A stretch of 5,779 bases of DNA from Flavisolibacter sp. (GCA_025936195.1 JAICTW010000209.1:1-5779); one strand, 5' to 3'. Shown: positions 1-5,779, counted from the first letter of the stretch. Program-made: numbers and translations. Notes: generated from the sequence alone by a model not told the origin.

Positions 1-647
1 ATTCCATTTTTTTCCACTACATCCAACAATCCGTTTTCAACCCAGCGCACCAGCATCGAATATTTTGCCTGGTGAATCAGCAAGGGCGTGCCGAAGGATT
101 TTAATACTTCAATGGCTTTTTCAGTTTCAGTTGCCGGGTAATTAGAAACACCAACATACAATGCTTTACCTTGTCTGACAATCAAATCCAAAGCTGCCAT
201 GGTTTCCTCCAATGGTGTTTCAGGATCGGGACGATGATGATAAAAAATATCAACATACTCCAATCCCATTCTCTGTAAACTTTGATCAAGGCTGGCCATT
301 AAATATTTTTTGGAACCCCAGTCGCCATAAGGTCCGGGCCACATGCCATAACCTGCTTTTGATGAAACAATAATTTCATCCCTATAAGGTTTTAGGTCCT
401 GCTTCAGGATTTTTCCGAACGTCTCTTCGGCGCCGCCGGAAGGAGGCCCGTAATTATTAGCCAGGTCAAAATGAGTGATGCCATGATCAAATGCAGTATG
501 AACAATACTTCTGCATTTATTATAATCATCAATAATGCCGAAGTTGTGCCAAAGGCCAAGAGAAACCGCAGGAAGCTTTAATCCACTTTTTCCGCAACGG
601 CGATATTGCATAGAATCATATCTGTTTGCACTGGCAGTGTAAGACAT
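1..647 (-). CDS. yghZ: YghZ-type aldo/keto reductase, C-terminus beyond window
   Basis: Soluble NAD(P)H-dependent oxidoreductase of the aldo/keto reductase superfamily, in the group with E. coli YghZ (L-glyceraldehyde 3-phosphate reductase) and the potassium-channel beta subunits. I translated 215 codons by hand with no stop. The N-terminal stretch MQYRRCGKSGLKLPAVSLG and then LGLWHNFG match my recollection of YghZ closely, as do FDLANNYGPP, KAGYGMWPGPYG and YVDIF. The catalytic tetrad is complete: Asp61, Tyr66, Lys97 and His138, where channel beta subunits have Asn instead of His. YghZ is about 346 residues, so roughly 130, including most of the cofactor-binding end, lie outside. I chose the ATG at 647 because the 12 residues before Met13 also resemble the YghZ N-terminus; Met13 (611) is the alternative. 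No Shine-Dalgarno is seen. It is transcribed divergently from the PepSY-like gene. The family call is secure; the physiological substrate (methylglyoxal, glyceraldehyde 3-phosphate or another aldehyde) is inferred from the family. Confidence 0.93.
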   Translation of the reverse strand, partial: MSYTASANRYDSMQYRRCGKSGLKLPAVSLGLWHNFGIIDDYNKCRSIVHTAFDHGITHFDLANNYGPPSGGAEETFGKILKQDLKPYRDEIIVSSKAGYGMWPGPYGDWGSKKYLMASLDQSLQRMGLEYVDIFYHHRPDPETPLEETMAALDLIVRQGKALYVGVSNYPATETEKAIEVLKSFGTPLLIHQAKYSMLVRWVENGLLDVVEKNG

Positions 648-768
648 ACATGCAAAGAAACTGTGTAAATAAATATCACAACAACTATTTTGTACACTCC
701 TGCTTATTTGGCTTTTCTAACCTTCTGCTTCTTTTATCGAACTATTGTTTTGAGTTCCCAACGCAAGC

Positions 769-788
769 CTGATAAACACTGATAAACT
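769..788. repeat. Tandem 10-bp direct repeat in divergent spacer
   Basis: Two adjacent copies of CTGATAAAC followed by A or T (769-778 and 779-788) differ only in the last base. They lie in the 248-bp spacer (648-895) between the divergent aldo/keto reductase and PepSY-like genes, about 110 bp from either start. A 10-bp period is about one helical turn, as in direct-repeat sites of some response regulators, but only two copies are present and a regulatory role is a guess. I see no convincing gene or consensus Bacteroidota promoter (TTTG, then TAnnTTTG) elsewhere in this spacer. Confidence 0.4.
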
Positions 789-882
789 CATAACGCCGTT
801 CATCCAATTCTAAAATTATTTCTATCCTCTTCAGTAACCTGCCCTTTATTGTTATCGTCACAAACCATAAATACTTAACCTC

Positions 883-895
883 AAAAAAAAAATTT
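883..895 (+). promoter_or_regulatory. A-rich translation-initiation region without Shine-Dalgarno
   Basis: Ten consecutive A residues (883-892) followed by TTT abut the ATG at 896. Bacteroidota generally lack strong Shine-Dalgarno pairing and favour A-rich sequence just before the start, so this supports ATG 896 as the true start. The homopolymer is also a place where length variation between strains, or assembly error, could occur. Confidence 0.5.
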
Positions 896-1321
896 ATGAA
901 ACGTTTATTTGTTATACTAGGTTTGGCGGCTTGTTTGATCAGCATTTCCTCTTTTGCAAAGGATAAAACTTATCCTGAAGCATTGACCAGCTTCTTTCAT
1001 ACTTTCCATAAAGCACAAAATGTAAACTGGACAGAAGTAAATGGAATGTTGCGCATCGGCTTTATTTTAGATGGACAAGAACATTTTGCATTTTATTCCG
1101 GCGCCGAATTGCTGGTGGTAGCCACGGAAATCAAAACAGAGAATTTACCTGCGCAATTGCAAAACGATCTGGGAAAATACAAAGACTATGCAGTTAGTCA
1201 GGCTTATGTATTGGAGAAAGACGGAGTGAAAGAATATTGTGTTGTACTTGATAAAGGTCCCAAGCATCTTATTTTAAAAGGAAGAAACAAATGGAAGCTT
1301 TGCGTTGAAGAAAGAATGTAA
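896..1321 (+). CDS. Exported PepSY-like (BLIP-fold-type) small protein
   Basis: A 141-residue exported protein of unknown molecular function. Residues 1-21 form a signal peptide: Lys2-Arg3, a hydrophobic core, then SSFA before Lys22, which fits signal peptidase I. LAAC at 10-13 also matches a lipobox, but the hydrophobic run continues past the Cys, so I prefer the non-lipoprotein reading. The mature part looks like two imperfect copies of one unit: a helix with an aromatic end (PEALTSFFHTFHKAQNVNW, 27-45; then LPAQLQNDLGKYKDY, 84-98), each followed by beta strands with a turn (LRIGFILDGQEHFAFY; then AYVLEKDGVKEYCVVLDKG). This helix-plus-hairpin doubling, with a Val-Asn-Trp after the first helix, is typical of the PepSY-like periplasmic proteins common in Bacteroidota. 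Cys115 and Cys136 could form a disulfide in the periplasm (inference). It stands alone, ends in TAA and is followed by a hairpin. The family assignment is by pattern only. Confidence 0.85.
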   Translation: MKRLFVILGLAACLISISSFAKDKTYPEALTSFFHTFHKAQNVNWTEVNGMLRIGFILDGQEHFAFYSGAELLVVATEIKTENLPAQLQNDLGKYKDYAVSQAYVLEKDGVKEYCVVLDKGPKHLILKGRNKWKLCVEERM

Positions 1322-1331
1322 ACTTGTAAAT

Positions 1332-1357
1332 AAGCCCGGGGTAAAAACAACGGGCTT
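1332..1357 (+). terminator. GC-rich hairpin after the PepSY-like gene
   Basis: AAGCCCG (1332-1338) and CGGGCTT (1351-1357) are perfectly complementary and enclose a 12-nt loop, starting 10 nt after the TAA stop. The position and stem strength fit a transcription terminator of the PepSY-like gene. Because the hairpin lies between converging genes it could act in both directions. Neither side has a clear T run, so Rho-independent function is not assured and it may be only a 3'-end stabilising stem. Confidence 0.45.
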
Positions 1358-1369
1358 CAAACTTCTATG

Positions 1370-1401
1370 GACGAACGTTTTTAATCAACTACACGTTTGT
1401 C
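1370..1401. repeat. Imperfect inverted repeat between converging genes
   Basis: GACGAACGT (1370-1378) can pair with ACGTTTGTC (1393-1401) across a 14-nt loop, giving 9 pairs in plus-strand RNA including one G-U wobble. On the minus strand the wobble becomes a C-A mismatch, so the plus-strand transcript is the better folder. It lies after the first hairpin and may be a second 3'-end structure of the PepSY-like transcript. No T run follows. The rest of the 151-bp spacer shows no gene. Confidence 0.25.
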
Positions 1402-1472
1402 AATCCTGAAATGAATAATGTAATCAGCAGCAGCATAATTTCCATTCAAGGAAATACAGTAACCTAAAGAAA

Positions 1473-3881
1473 TCAATTCGCATTCCCCATCGGTCCTATG
1501 TTGAACATATTGTTGTTCTCTTCTTTTTTACGAATGCCGAAGTTATAGCGAAGGTTCAATCCAAAACGATGCGTATCGCCCTGCCGCATTCCGGTAGCGC
1601 TGATGGAACCCTGGTTAATAGTAAACTCATTTTTATTGGTATTGAAAAGATCAATTGCACTCAATGTTACCGTTAATTTCTGTTTTAAGAACTGGCGGTT
1701 GATGCTTGCATTCAAAGAACCGAATGTGCCCAACTCATAAAATCCCTGCTGTCCTTTCAATCGCACAAAACCGTGAACACTCAGCTGCGAACGTTTATCG
1801 AGCTTTAATGAATGATAAGTAAAAAATGTCCAGGTTCCTTTTTCAAATGAAAAAGGTTTGCCCTCATACAATCCCCGGTAAGAGTTGTGATTGTATTGGC
1901 CACCTACCACAAAAAAATATCGTTTGCCAGGAGGAATAGCACCAAGTCCACGCAAATACCATTCTTTATTCTTACCAAGATTATCATAAGTCCTGTACGA
2001 CTGTTTACTATTGGTATCCGCCTGATACACTACCTGGTTGAAAATATCTTTCGTATCATTCACACCAATGGCAAGCAACGGCCTTTCATCTACGCTGATG
2101 TTAGCTTCGTAATTGGTAGTAAACTGGGGACGCAAGGAAGGATTGCCTGCTTCGGAAAGGTATTGATCCACATACCTCGCAAATGGATTCAATTGCTCAT
2201 ACACAGGCCGCACAATAGTGCGACGTGCTACTAAATAAGCTCTGAGATCATAGCCTGCAATGGTCATGATCTTTTTGCTCAGATAAACATAAGGAAATAG
2301 ATCGGTGCGATGAATATTGAACGAAGTGTCTGAAGGAACGATCTGGTGTCCGTTCATATTGGTGTTTTCCAATCTTGCTCCTGCCTTAAGAATCACATTC
2401 TTCCCAAAAGTTTTGGATGCCTGCAAATAGGCTGCATTGATGTTTTCCTTGTAATGAAATGTGTTGGTCCTGCTGATGTCCTTTATTGTTCCAGTTGTTG
2501 ATCCTTTGAAATATTCTGCTTCGCTTTTGTAATTGGTTATTGCCGCTTTTACACCGGCTTCTATGGTAAGCCGTTGCTTTAACTTTTTTCGAAAATCAGA
2601 AGTGAACGTAAAATAGCTTCGATCGTTATCGGGTGAACCAAATCCGTTTGAGCTGGAAACAAAAGGCAAATTAAAATAAGTGTTGTATTGTTGATTACCG
2701 CGATTACGATCATAGGCATAATAAAAATCGTTGGACCATTCAGATACTGAATCAATTTTTCTGCTGAAAGTGATGCCGTTACTCACACGCCAATAACTGC
2801 CTTTGTACTCCACGTTGTTTAAGCTGTTGCTGATCGTTTCATTTGTGCTGATCTTTTTAATGATGTTGATGTTATCCGTAGTGTTATCAAAAGTTTGATA
2901 GGTAAGGCTTCCTGCAAAATCAACATACCATTTTGCACTAAGTGAGTCAGAAACACCGTAGCTGGTAAAATAATTGGCTGCCGGGTATTTGGTACGGGCA
3001 TCCTGCTGCAAAACTGAATCGGCAGCAAACAAACGGTTGGTTTGAATGCGTTCAACACTATTGCGGCGGCTATAGTTTAAATTGATGTACGAATTTCTTT
3101 TGCCATTGTTATTGTTCAAATTAAATCCGGCAAACTGATTGCCATAACTGCCTTGCTGCATGCCGGCATTAATGCTTCCGGTTAAACCAAGCTTCACTCC
3201 TTTTCGTAAAACAATATTGACAATGCCGCCGCTTCCTGAAGCATCATACTTTGCAGAAGGTGTTCGCAAAATCTCAATTCTTGAAATGGCATTCGGTGGC
3301 AGGTTCTTGAGCATGGTAGCAACATCTGCTGCGCTCATTTTCATTTCGCGTCCGTTGATGTAAATTTTAGCGGGACTCATGCTGCTCAAATAAACATTGC
3401 CATCCTGGTCAACAAACAGGCCTGGAGTTTTTTCTAAGATTTCATAAGCGTTGGTAGAAGCTGCGGCAATTGGTTCGGGATCAACAATAGTTTTGTCGTC
3501 CTCCTGTCTTGTCAATGGCCTTGTTGCCGTAACCACCACATTATTCAATGTTGATGAAGAGGGTTTCAATATAAAATTGAACAAAGGATGATCATCTGTA
3601 ATGGTAATTTTCTTTTCAAGCGATTGAAAGCTGACACAGGAAATTTTTATGGTATAAGGATGTGATTGAAAAAGCTGGAAGGAAACCATCCCGGTTGCAT
3701 CAGTAGTTTGGGTTTGCTGATGAACCGTATCAGGAACGGAAATGACGACAACGGTTGCAAAAGGAACAGGTTCATTTTTCGTGTCCGTGATCTTGAAACG
3801 AACAATAGTTTGTTGCGCTTTCAACTGAGTAAATCCAAAAAGAAATAAAGCCAGGCAAAAAAATAAATACCGCTTATGCAT
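1473..3881 (-). CDS. TonB-dependent-receptor-like outer-membrane beta-barrel protein
   Basis: An 802-residue outer-membrane protein, complete from ATG to TGA. Residues 1-22 are a signal peptide (His2-Lys3-Arg4, a Phe/Leu-rich core, LKA before Gln-Gln). Residues about 25-107 are a carboxypeptidase-regulatory-like beta-sandwich (VRFKITDTKNEPVPFATVVV). The segment NNVVVTATRPL (113-123) leads into a plug of about 140-230: YEILEKTPGLFVDQDG, IYINGREM, then IEILRTPSAKYDASGSGGIVNI. This plug wording is characteristic of the Bacteroidota family whose barrel is Pfam OMP_b-brl_3. The barrel fills about 235-782 with alternating aromatic strands and ends in FGLNLRYNFG, followed by a 20-residue polar tail, as often seen in this family. 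No SusD partner, anti-sigma factor or transporter gene adjoins it, so this is not a recognisable polysaccharide utilisation locus and the ligand is unknown. Whether it depends on TonB is uncertain; no clear TonB box is visible. The start is fixed by the signal peptide. Confidence 0.93.
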   Translation of the reverse strand: MHKRYLFFCLALFLFGFTQLKAQQTIVRFKITDTKNEPVPFATVVVISVPDTVHQQTQTTDATGMVSFQLFQSHPYTIKISCVSFQSLEKKITITDDHPLFNFILKPSSSTLNNVVVTATRPLTRQEDDKTIVDPEPIAAASTNAYEILEKTPGLFVDQDGNVYLSSMSPAKIYINGREMKMSAADVATMLKNLPPNAISRIEILRTPSAKYDASGSGGIVNIVLRKGVKLGLTGSINAGMQQGSYGNQFAGFNLNNNNGKRNSYINLNYSRRNSVERIQTNRLFAADSVLQQDARTKYPAANYFTSYGVSDSLSAKWYVDFAGSLTYQTFDNTTDNINIIKKISTNETISNSLNNVEYKGSYWRVSNGITFSRKIDSVSEWSNDFYYAYDRNRGNQQYNTYFNLPFVSSSNGFGSPDNDRSYFTFTSDFRKKLKQRLTIEAGVKAAITNYKSEAEYFKGSTTGTIKDISRTNTFHYKENINAAYLQASKTFGKNVILKAGARLENTNMNGHQIVPSDTSFNIHRTDLFPYVYLSKKIMTIAGYDLRAYLVARRTIVRPVYEQLNPFARYVDQYLSEAGNPSLRPQFTTNYEANISVDERPLLAIGVNDTKDIFNQVVYQADTNSKQSYRTYDNLGKNKEWYLRGLGAIPPGKRYFFVVGGQYNHNSYRGLYEGKPFSFEKGTWTFFTYHSLKLDKRSQLSVHGFVRLKGQQGFYELGTFGSLNASINRQFLKQKLTVTLSAIDLFNTNKNEFTINQGSISATGMRQGDTHRFGLNLRYNFGIRKKEENNNMFNIGPMGNAN

Positions 3882-3889
3882 AAGCAGTA
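3868..3889 (-). promoter_or_regulatory. Start-codon hairpin of the outer-membrane protein mRNA
   Basis: Around the ATG at 3881, the 14-bp segment 3872-3885 (GCTTATGCATAAGC) is a perfect palindrome. In minus-strand RNA the pairing extends to 9 bp (3881-3889 with 3868-3876, one U-G wobble) around a UGCA tetraloop. The A of AUG is the last paired base and the U and G are in the loop. Such a stem could hamper initiation, or the DNA palindrome could be an operator. The sequence shows the structure; any regulatory role is inferred. Confidence 0.35.
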
Positions 3890-4071
3890 AAAATAATCTC
3901 AGTTGATAACAACACTGATGTCTTTAACATTACTTTGAATGATCATAACTTCACCAGAATAAAACGATCGAAGATTAATAATAATTACTGTTGTCGCAAA
4001 TAAATATTATCATCAAACGACCTTAACCGAAAGATTTAAAGTTCCGAAACTCATCATGAGAAAAATCATTC

Positions 4072-4079
4072 TATATTTA
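4072..4079 (+). promoter_or_regulatory. Possible -7 element for the CBS-domain gene
   Basis: TATATTTA matches five of the six fixed positions of the Bacteroidota -7 consensus TAnnTTTG and lies 26 bp before the ATG at 4106, which would leave a short 5' leader of about 20 nt. No good TTTG element is found 19-23 bp upstream, so support is partial. An interrupted palindrome, CTCAT-C-ATGAG (4050-4060), sits 11 bp upstream of it and could be an operator. The rest of the 224-bp divergent spacer (3882-4105) contains no gene that I can support. TTTATTTG on the minus strand (3997-4004) is an equally weak candidate for the outer-membrane protein gene. Confidence 0.25.
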
Positions 4080-4105
4080 AGGCCCTGTACTGAAATTTAC
4101 AAATA

Positions 4106-4564
4106 ATGAGAACAGTTAAAGACATACTTGAAAGCAAACAAAAAGCATTTAATATTGTCAGTCCCCACACTTTAGTAATTGATGCACTAAACATGTTGAA
4201 CAGCGTTAACCTGAGTTACCTGATTGTAATGCAAGACAACGACTACAAAGGTATTTTCAGTGAAAGAGATTACAGCCGCAATGTAATTTTAAAAGGACGC
4301 TCCAGCCAATCCGCAACGGTAAGTGAAGTAATGACCACGGATCTTCCCATTATGCATTTAGATCAAACCGTGGAGCATTGCATGAAAACCATGATCCTGA
4401 ATAAAACACGTTATCTGCTTGCTTTTGACACAGACAAAAATTTTGCAGGCGTCATCACCATTCATGATCTGCTGAGGGAAGTGATCACTAATAAAGACGC
4501 GGTGTTTGATACCAATACTGCAAAGCAGTTGTTGAACCAGGACGAGAGCGGATATATTTATTGA
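4106..4564 (+). CDS. Two-CBS-domain protein
   Basis: A 152-residue soluble cytoplasmic protein made only of a pair of CBS domains, which together form a Bateman module that usually binds adenine nucleotides. CBS1 covers about 5-65 and has the typical end GIFSERDYSRNVILKGR (49-65). CBS2 covers about 70-128: VSEVMTTDLPIMHLDQTVEHCMKTM in two parts, then GVITIHDLLREVI (115-127). The ERDY-R-V-x-x-G signature at the end of CBS1 is what I know from the widespread stand-alone bacterial CBS-pair proteins of about 140-150 residues. Asp121, near the end of CBS2, sits where such domains often hold a ribose-contacting acidic residue. No catalytic domain is attached, so it is presumably a sensor or regulator of a partner not seen here. 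It begins after an AAATA leader, has no Shine-Dalgarno, ends in TGA, and overlaps the convergent YdeI-like gene by 7 bp. The domain call is firm; the ligand and partner are unknown. Confidence 0.92.
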   Translation: MRTVKDILESKQKAFNIVSPHTLVIDALNMLNSVNLSYLIVMQDNDYKGIFSERDYSRNVILKGRSSQSATVSEVMTTDLPIMHLDQTVEHCMKTMILNKTRYLLAFDTDKNFAGVITIHDLLREVITNKDAVFDTNTAKQLLNQDESGYIY

Positions 4565-5151
4565 TGCTGTTTTTTAGAAGTTCTGGTAAGTAGTGCAATT
4601 GTTCTTTCTTCCTGAGAATCGCGGATCAATGTTTCCAATCTTTTTAATCGGGTTGCTTCCTGTTTGGCACTCATCACCCAATGAATGGACGTGCGTTGAT
4701 ACCATGGCGCTTTTGAAGTAAAATATTTCCATGCTTTTTTATTCTTTCTGAATTTCCTTTCATACTCCGCAGATAGTTTATGGGAGTCCTGTTCAAAAGA
4801 ATAAATCCCTGCTTTCTTTTCATCACGCTCCTGAAAAGCAGCTAAGCCTGATGATTGTACGCGTCCGAGTGTTATAAGTTCTTTTATCCTTTTGGTGTTC
4901 ACATTGCTCCAGATACTTTTCTTTTTTCGCGGAGTAAAGCGAATGGTATAACTGTCTTCATCAACATTTTTACGAATGCCATCAATCCATCCAAAACAAA
5001 GCGCTTCATCCAAAACTTCCTTATAAGTGGCCGATTGCTTTTTTGCTTTTACAGAATAAAATCCAATCCACAATTCAGAAGCTTTGTCGTGGTTCTTCTG
5101 AAACCATTGATGCACTTCATAAGGTGATTGAAAGAAAGTGAGCTTTTGCAT
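4558..5151 (-). CDS. YdeI/OmpD-associated family protein
   Basis: A 197-residue soluble protein of the YdeI/OmpD-associated family, often labelled bacteriocin-protection protein in databases although its biochemical role is not established. Seen here: an N-terminal domain (about 1-110) with the family's hallmark phrases ELWIGFYSVKAKK (26-38), TYKEVLDEALCFGWIDGIRK (42-61), YTIRFTPRKKKSIWSNVNTK (68-87) and the helix RIKELITLGRV (88-98). A C-terminal OmdA-like helical domain (about 127-185) contains AWKYFTSKAPWYQRTSIHWV (140-159). The C-terminus is rich in Lys, Arg and Gln. There is no signal peptide and no membrane segment. The length is typical of the family. I chose the ATG at 5151 because the first conserved helix begins a few residues later. 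It ends in TAA inside the last codons of the CBS gene, leaving no room for a terminator between the two. The nearest gene upstream is divergent, so it is probably monocistronic. Confidence 0.9.
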   Translation of the reverse strand: MQKLTFFQSPYEVHQWFQKNHDKASELWIGFYSVKAKKQSATYKEVLDEALCFGWIDGIRKNVDEDSYTIRFTPRKKKSIWSNVNTKRIKELITLGRVQSSGLAAFQERDEKKAGIYSFEQDSHKLSAEYERKFRKNKKAWKYFTSKAPWYQRTSIHWVMSAKQEATRLKRLETLIRDSQEERTIALLTRTSKKQHQ

Positions 5152-5259
5152 TGCAGCAAATTAAAAAGATCGGTGAATAGAAAAGGAAAGAATTTTATCA
5201 TCAGACAAATAGAAGTAAAACCAGGATACTCCATGACCATTCTTTCAGTAATTTTAGAA

Positions 5260-5779
5260 ATGAGCTCATGGATTTTTCTTAATGATGAATTAATACCGTA
5301 GGAAAAAGCTTGTTTGCATTTTCGCGATCTTTCCATTCAAAGAGGTTATGGCATTTTCGATTTTTTTAAAGTAGTGAATGCTGTTCCAATTTTCTTAGAT
5401 GATCATTTGAATCGCTTTTATTCTTCTGCAGAAGAAATGCGCTTACCCGTTGCATATTCACGAGCTGAATTAAAAAATATTATTTCGGAATTGCTGAAAA
5501 AAAATGCCATTGCCGATACTGGTGTACACATTACACTTACCGGAGGCTATTCTCCGGATGGATACCAGCTTTCAAAACCTAATCTGATCATTGCTTTGCG
5601 TTCGTTTTCATCGCCGCGCCGGGACCAATTGGAGAAAGGTATTCAATTGATCACCTATGCACACCAGCGGCAATTACCTCATGTAAAAACCATTGATTAT
5701 ATAATGGCTATTTGGCTGCAACCGCTCATCAAACAAAACAATGCAGATGATGTTTTGTATCATCAAGACGGAAGCGTGA
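5260..5779 (+). CDS. Class IV aminotransferase, amber codon near 5' end, 3' end outside
   Basis: N-terminal part of a PLP-dependent fold-type IV transaminase, the family of branched-chain and D-amino-acid aminotransferases and 4-amino-4-deoxychorismate lyase. From ATG 5260 the frame reads MSSWIFLNDELIP, then TAG (codon 14), then EKACLHFRDLSIQRGYGIFDFFK and stays open to the window edge (159 sense codons plus one base). Recognisable family elements are DLSIQRGYGIFDFF, DDHLNRFYSSAEEMRLPV with the phosphate-site Arg52, the strand pair HITLTGGYSPDGYQ, and HVKTIDYI, where Lys143 should be the Schiff-base lysine. NDELIP before the stop matches the usual first strand ending in a short turn, so the stop interrupts the gene and is not upstream of it. 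Options are a nonsense mutation (CAG to TAG), a sequence error, readthrough, or initiation at TTG 5314 without the first strand. The substrate cannot be told. It is divergent from the YdeI-like gene across a 108-bp spacer (5152-5259) in which I see no gene. Confidence 0.8.
5299..5301 (+). other. In-frame TAG within aminotransferase reading frame
   Basis: The TAG sits between CCG (Pro) and GAA (Glu) in a frame that is aminotransferase-like on both sides. A single C-to-T change would restore CAG (Gln). None of the four complete genes in the window ends in TAG (two TAA, two TGA), so the window neither proves nor excludes that TAG is read as an amino acid. Confidence 0.7.

Noticed and set aside
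742..945. A 67-codon minus-strand open frame crossing the start of the PepSY-like gene
   Set aside because: It overlaps the signal-peptide region of a well-supported gene, has low-complexity Phe/Lys content from AT-rich DNA, and shows no recognisable domain.
1438..1455. A 6-bp stem (ATTTCC with GGAAAT) just past the barrel gene stop, considered as its terminator
   Set aside because: The stem is short and AT-rich with no T run on the minus strand, too weak to annotate as a terminator.
1887..2234. A 115-codon plus-strand open frame antisense to the barrel gene
   Set aside because: It lies wholly inside the barrel-coding region on the other strand, and its sequence has no domain, signal peptide or start context of its own.
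2819..3058. A 79-codon minus-strand open frame in another frame of the barrel gene
   Set aside because: Same-strand shadow of the 802-residue protein, which reads without interruption through this stretch.
3160..3363. A 67-codon plus-strand open frame opposite the plug domain
   Set aside because: Antisense shadow of conserved plug sequence; no independent support.
4517..4529. A small ACTGC-AAA-GCAGT hairpin near the CBS gene end, considered as a terminator for the convergent YdeI-like gene
   Set aside because: Five base pairs with a 3-nt loop inside coding sequence and no T run; expected by chance.
4855..5127. A 90-codon plus-strand open frame opposite the YdeI-like gene
   Set aside because: Antisense shadow of a conserved domain with Phe/Ile-rich content and no family resemblance.
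5154..5161. TTAATTTG-like -7 box directly before the YdeI-like start, suggesting a leaderless mRNA
   Set aside because: One mismatch to an AT-rich consensus and no partner TTTG element at the right distance; too common by chance in this spacer.
5049..5336. A 95-codon minus-strand open frame overlapping both the YdeI-like and aminotransferase starts
   Set aside because: It overlaps two recognisable genes in other frames and matches no family; it exists because the intergenic DNA lacks stops in that frame.

Overview
The window reads as an ordinary chromosomal stretch from a member of the Bacteroidota, most likely near the Chitinophagales/Sphingobacteriia. The evidence is a carboxypeptidase-regulatory-like plus TonB-plug plus 14-type outer-membrane barrel protein, a PepSY-like secreted protein, AT-rich spacers, and start codons preceded by A-rich sequence rather than Shine-Dalgarno motifs. 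No mobile element, CRISPR array, tRNA, rRNA or phage gene was seen. The taxonomic placement comes from protein-family habits and translation-signal style, not from a marker gene.

Layout. Bases 1-647 (minus) hold the N-terminal two thirds of a YghZ-type aldo/keto reductase, cut by the window edge. A 248-bp divergent spacer follows, carrying a 10-bp tandem repeat. Bases 896-1321 (plus) encode a small exported PepSY-like protein, followed by a GC-rich hairpin. Bases 1473-3881 (minus) encode an 802-residue outer-membrane TonB-dependent-receptor-like protein whose start codon lies in a 9-bp hairpin. A 224-bp divergent spacer then leads to a two-CBS-domain protein at 4106-4564 (plus). Its 3' end overlaps by 7 bp the convergent YdeI/OmpD-associated-family gene at 4558-5151 (minus). 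From 5260 to the right edge (plus) runs a class IV, PLP-dependent aminotransferase. It has an amber codon at position 14, where homologues would simply read on.

The genes alternate strand almost one by one (minus, plus, minus, plus, minus, plus), so each is probably its own transcription unit and no operon or shared pathway is visible. Two are envelope proteins (PepSY-like and the outer-membrane barrel). The others are metabolic or sensory soluble proteins: aldo/keto reductase, CBS pair, YdeI-like and aminotransferase.

I found no convincing undescribed multi-gene system. The most useful observations are the in-frame TAG in the otherwise intact aminotransferase, the start-codon hairpin of the outer-membrane protein, and the 3' overlap of the CBS and YdeI-like genes.
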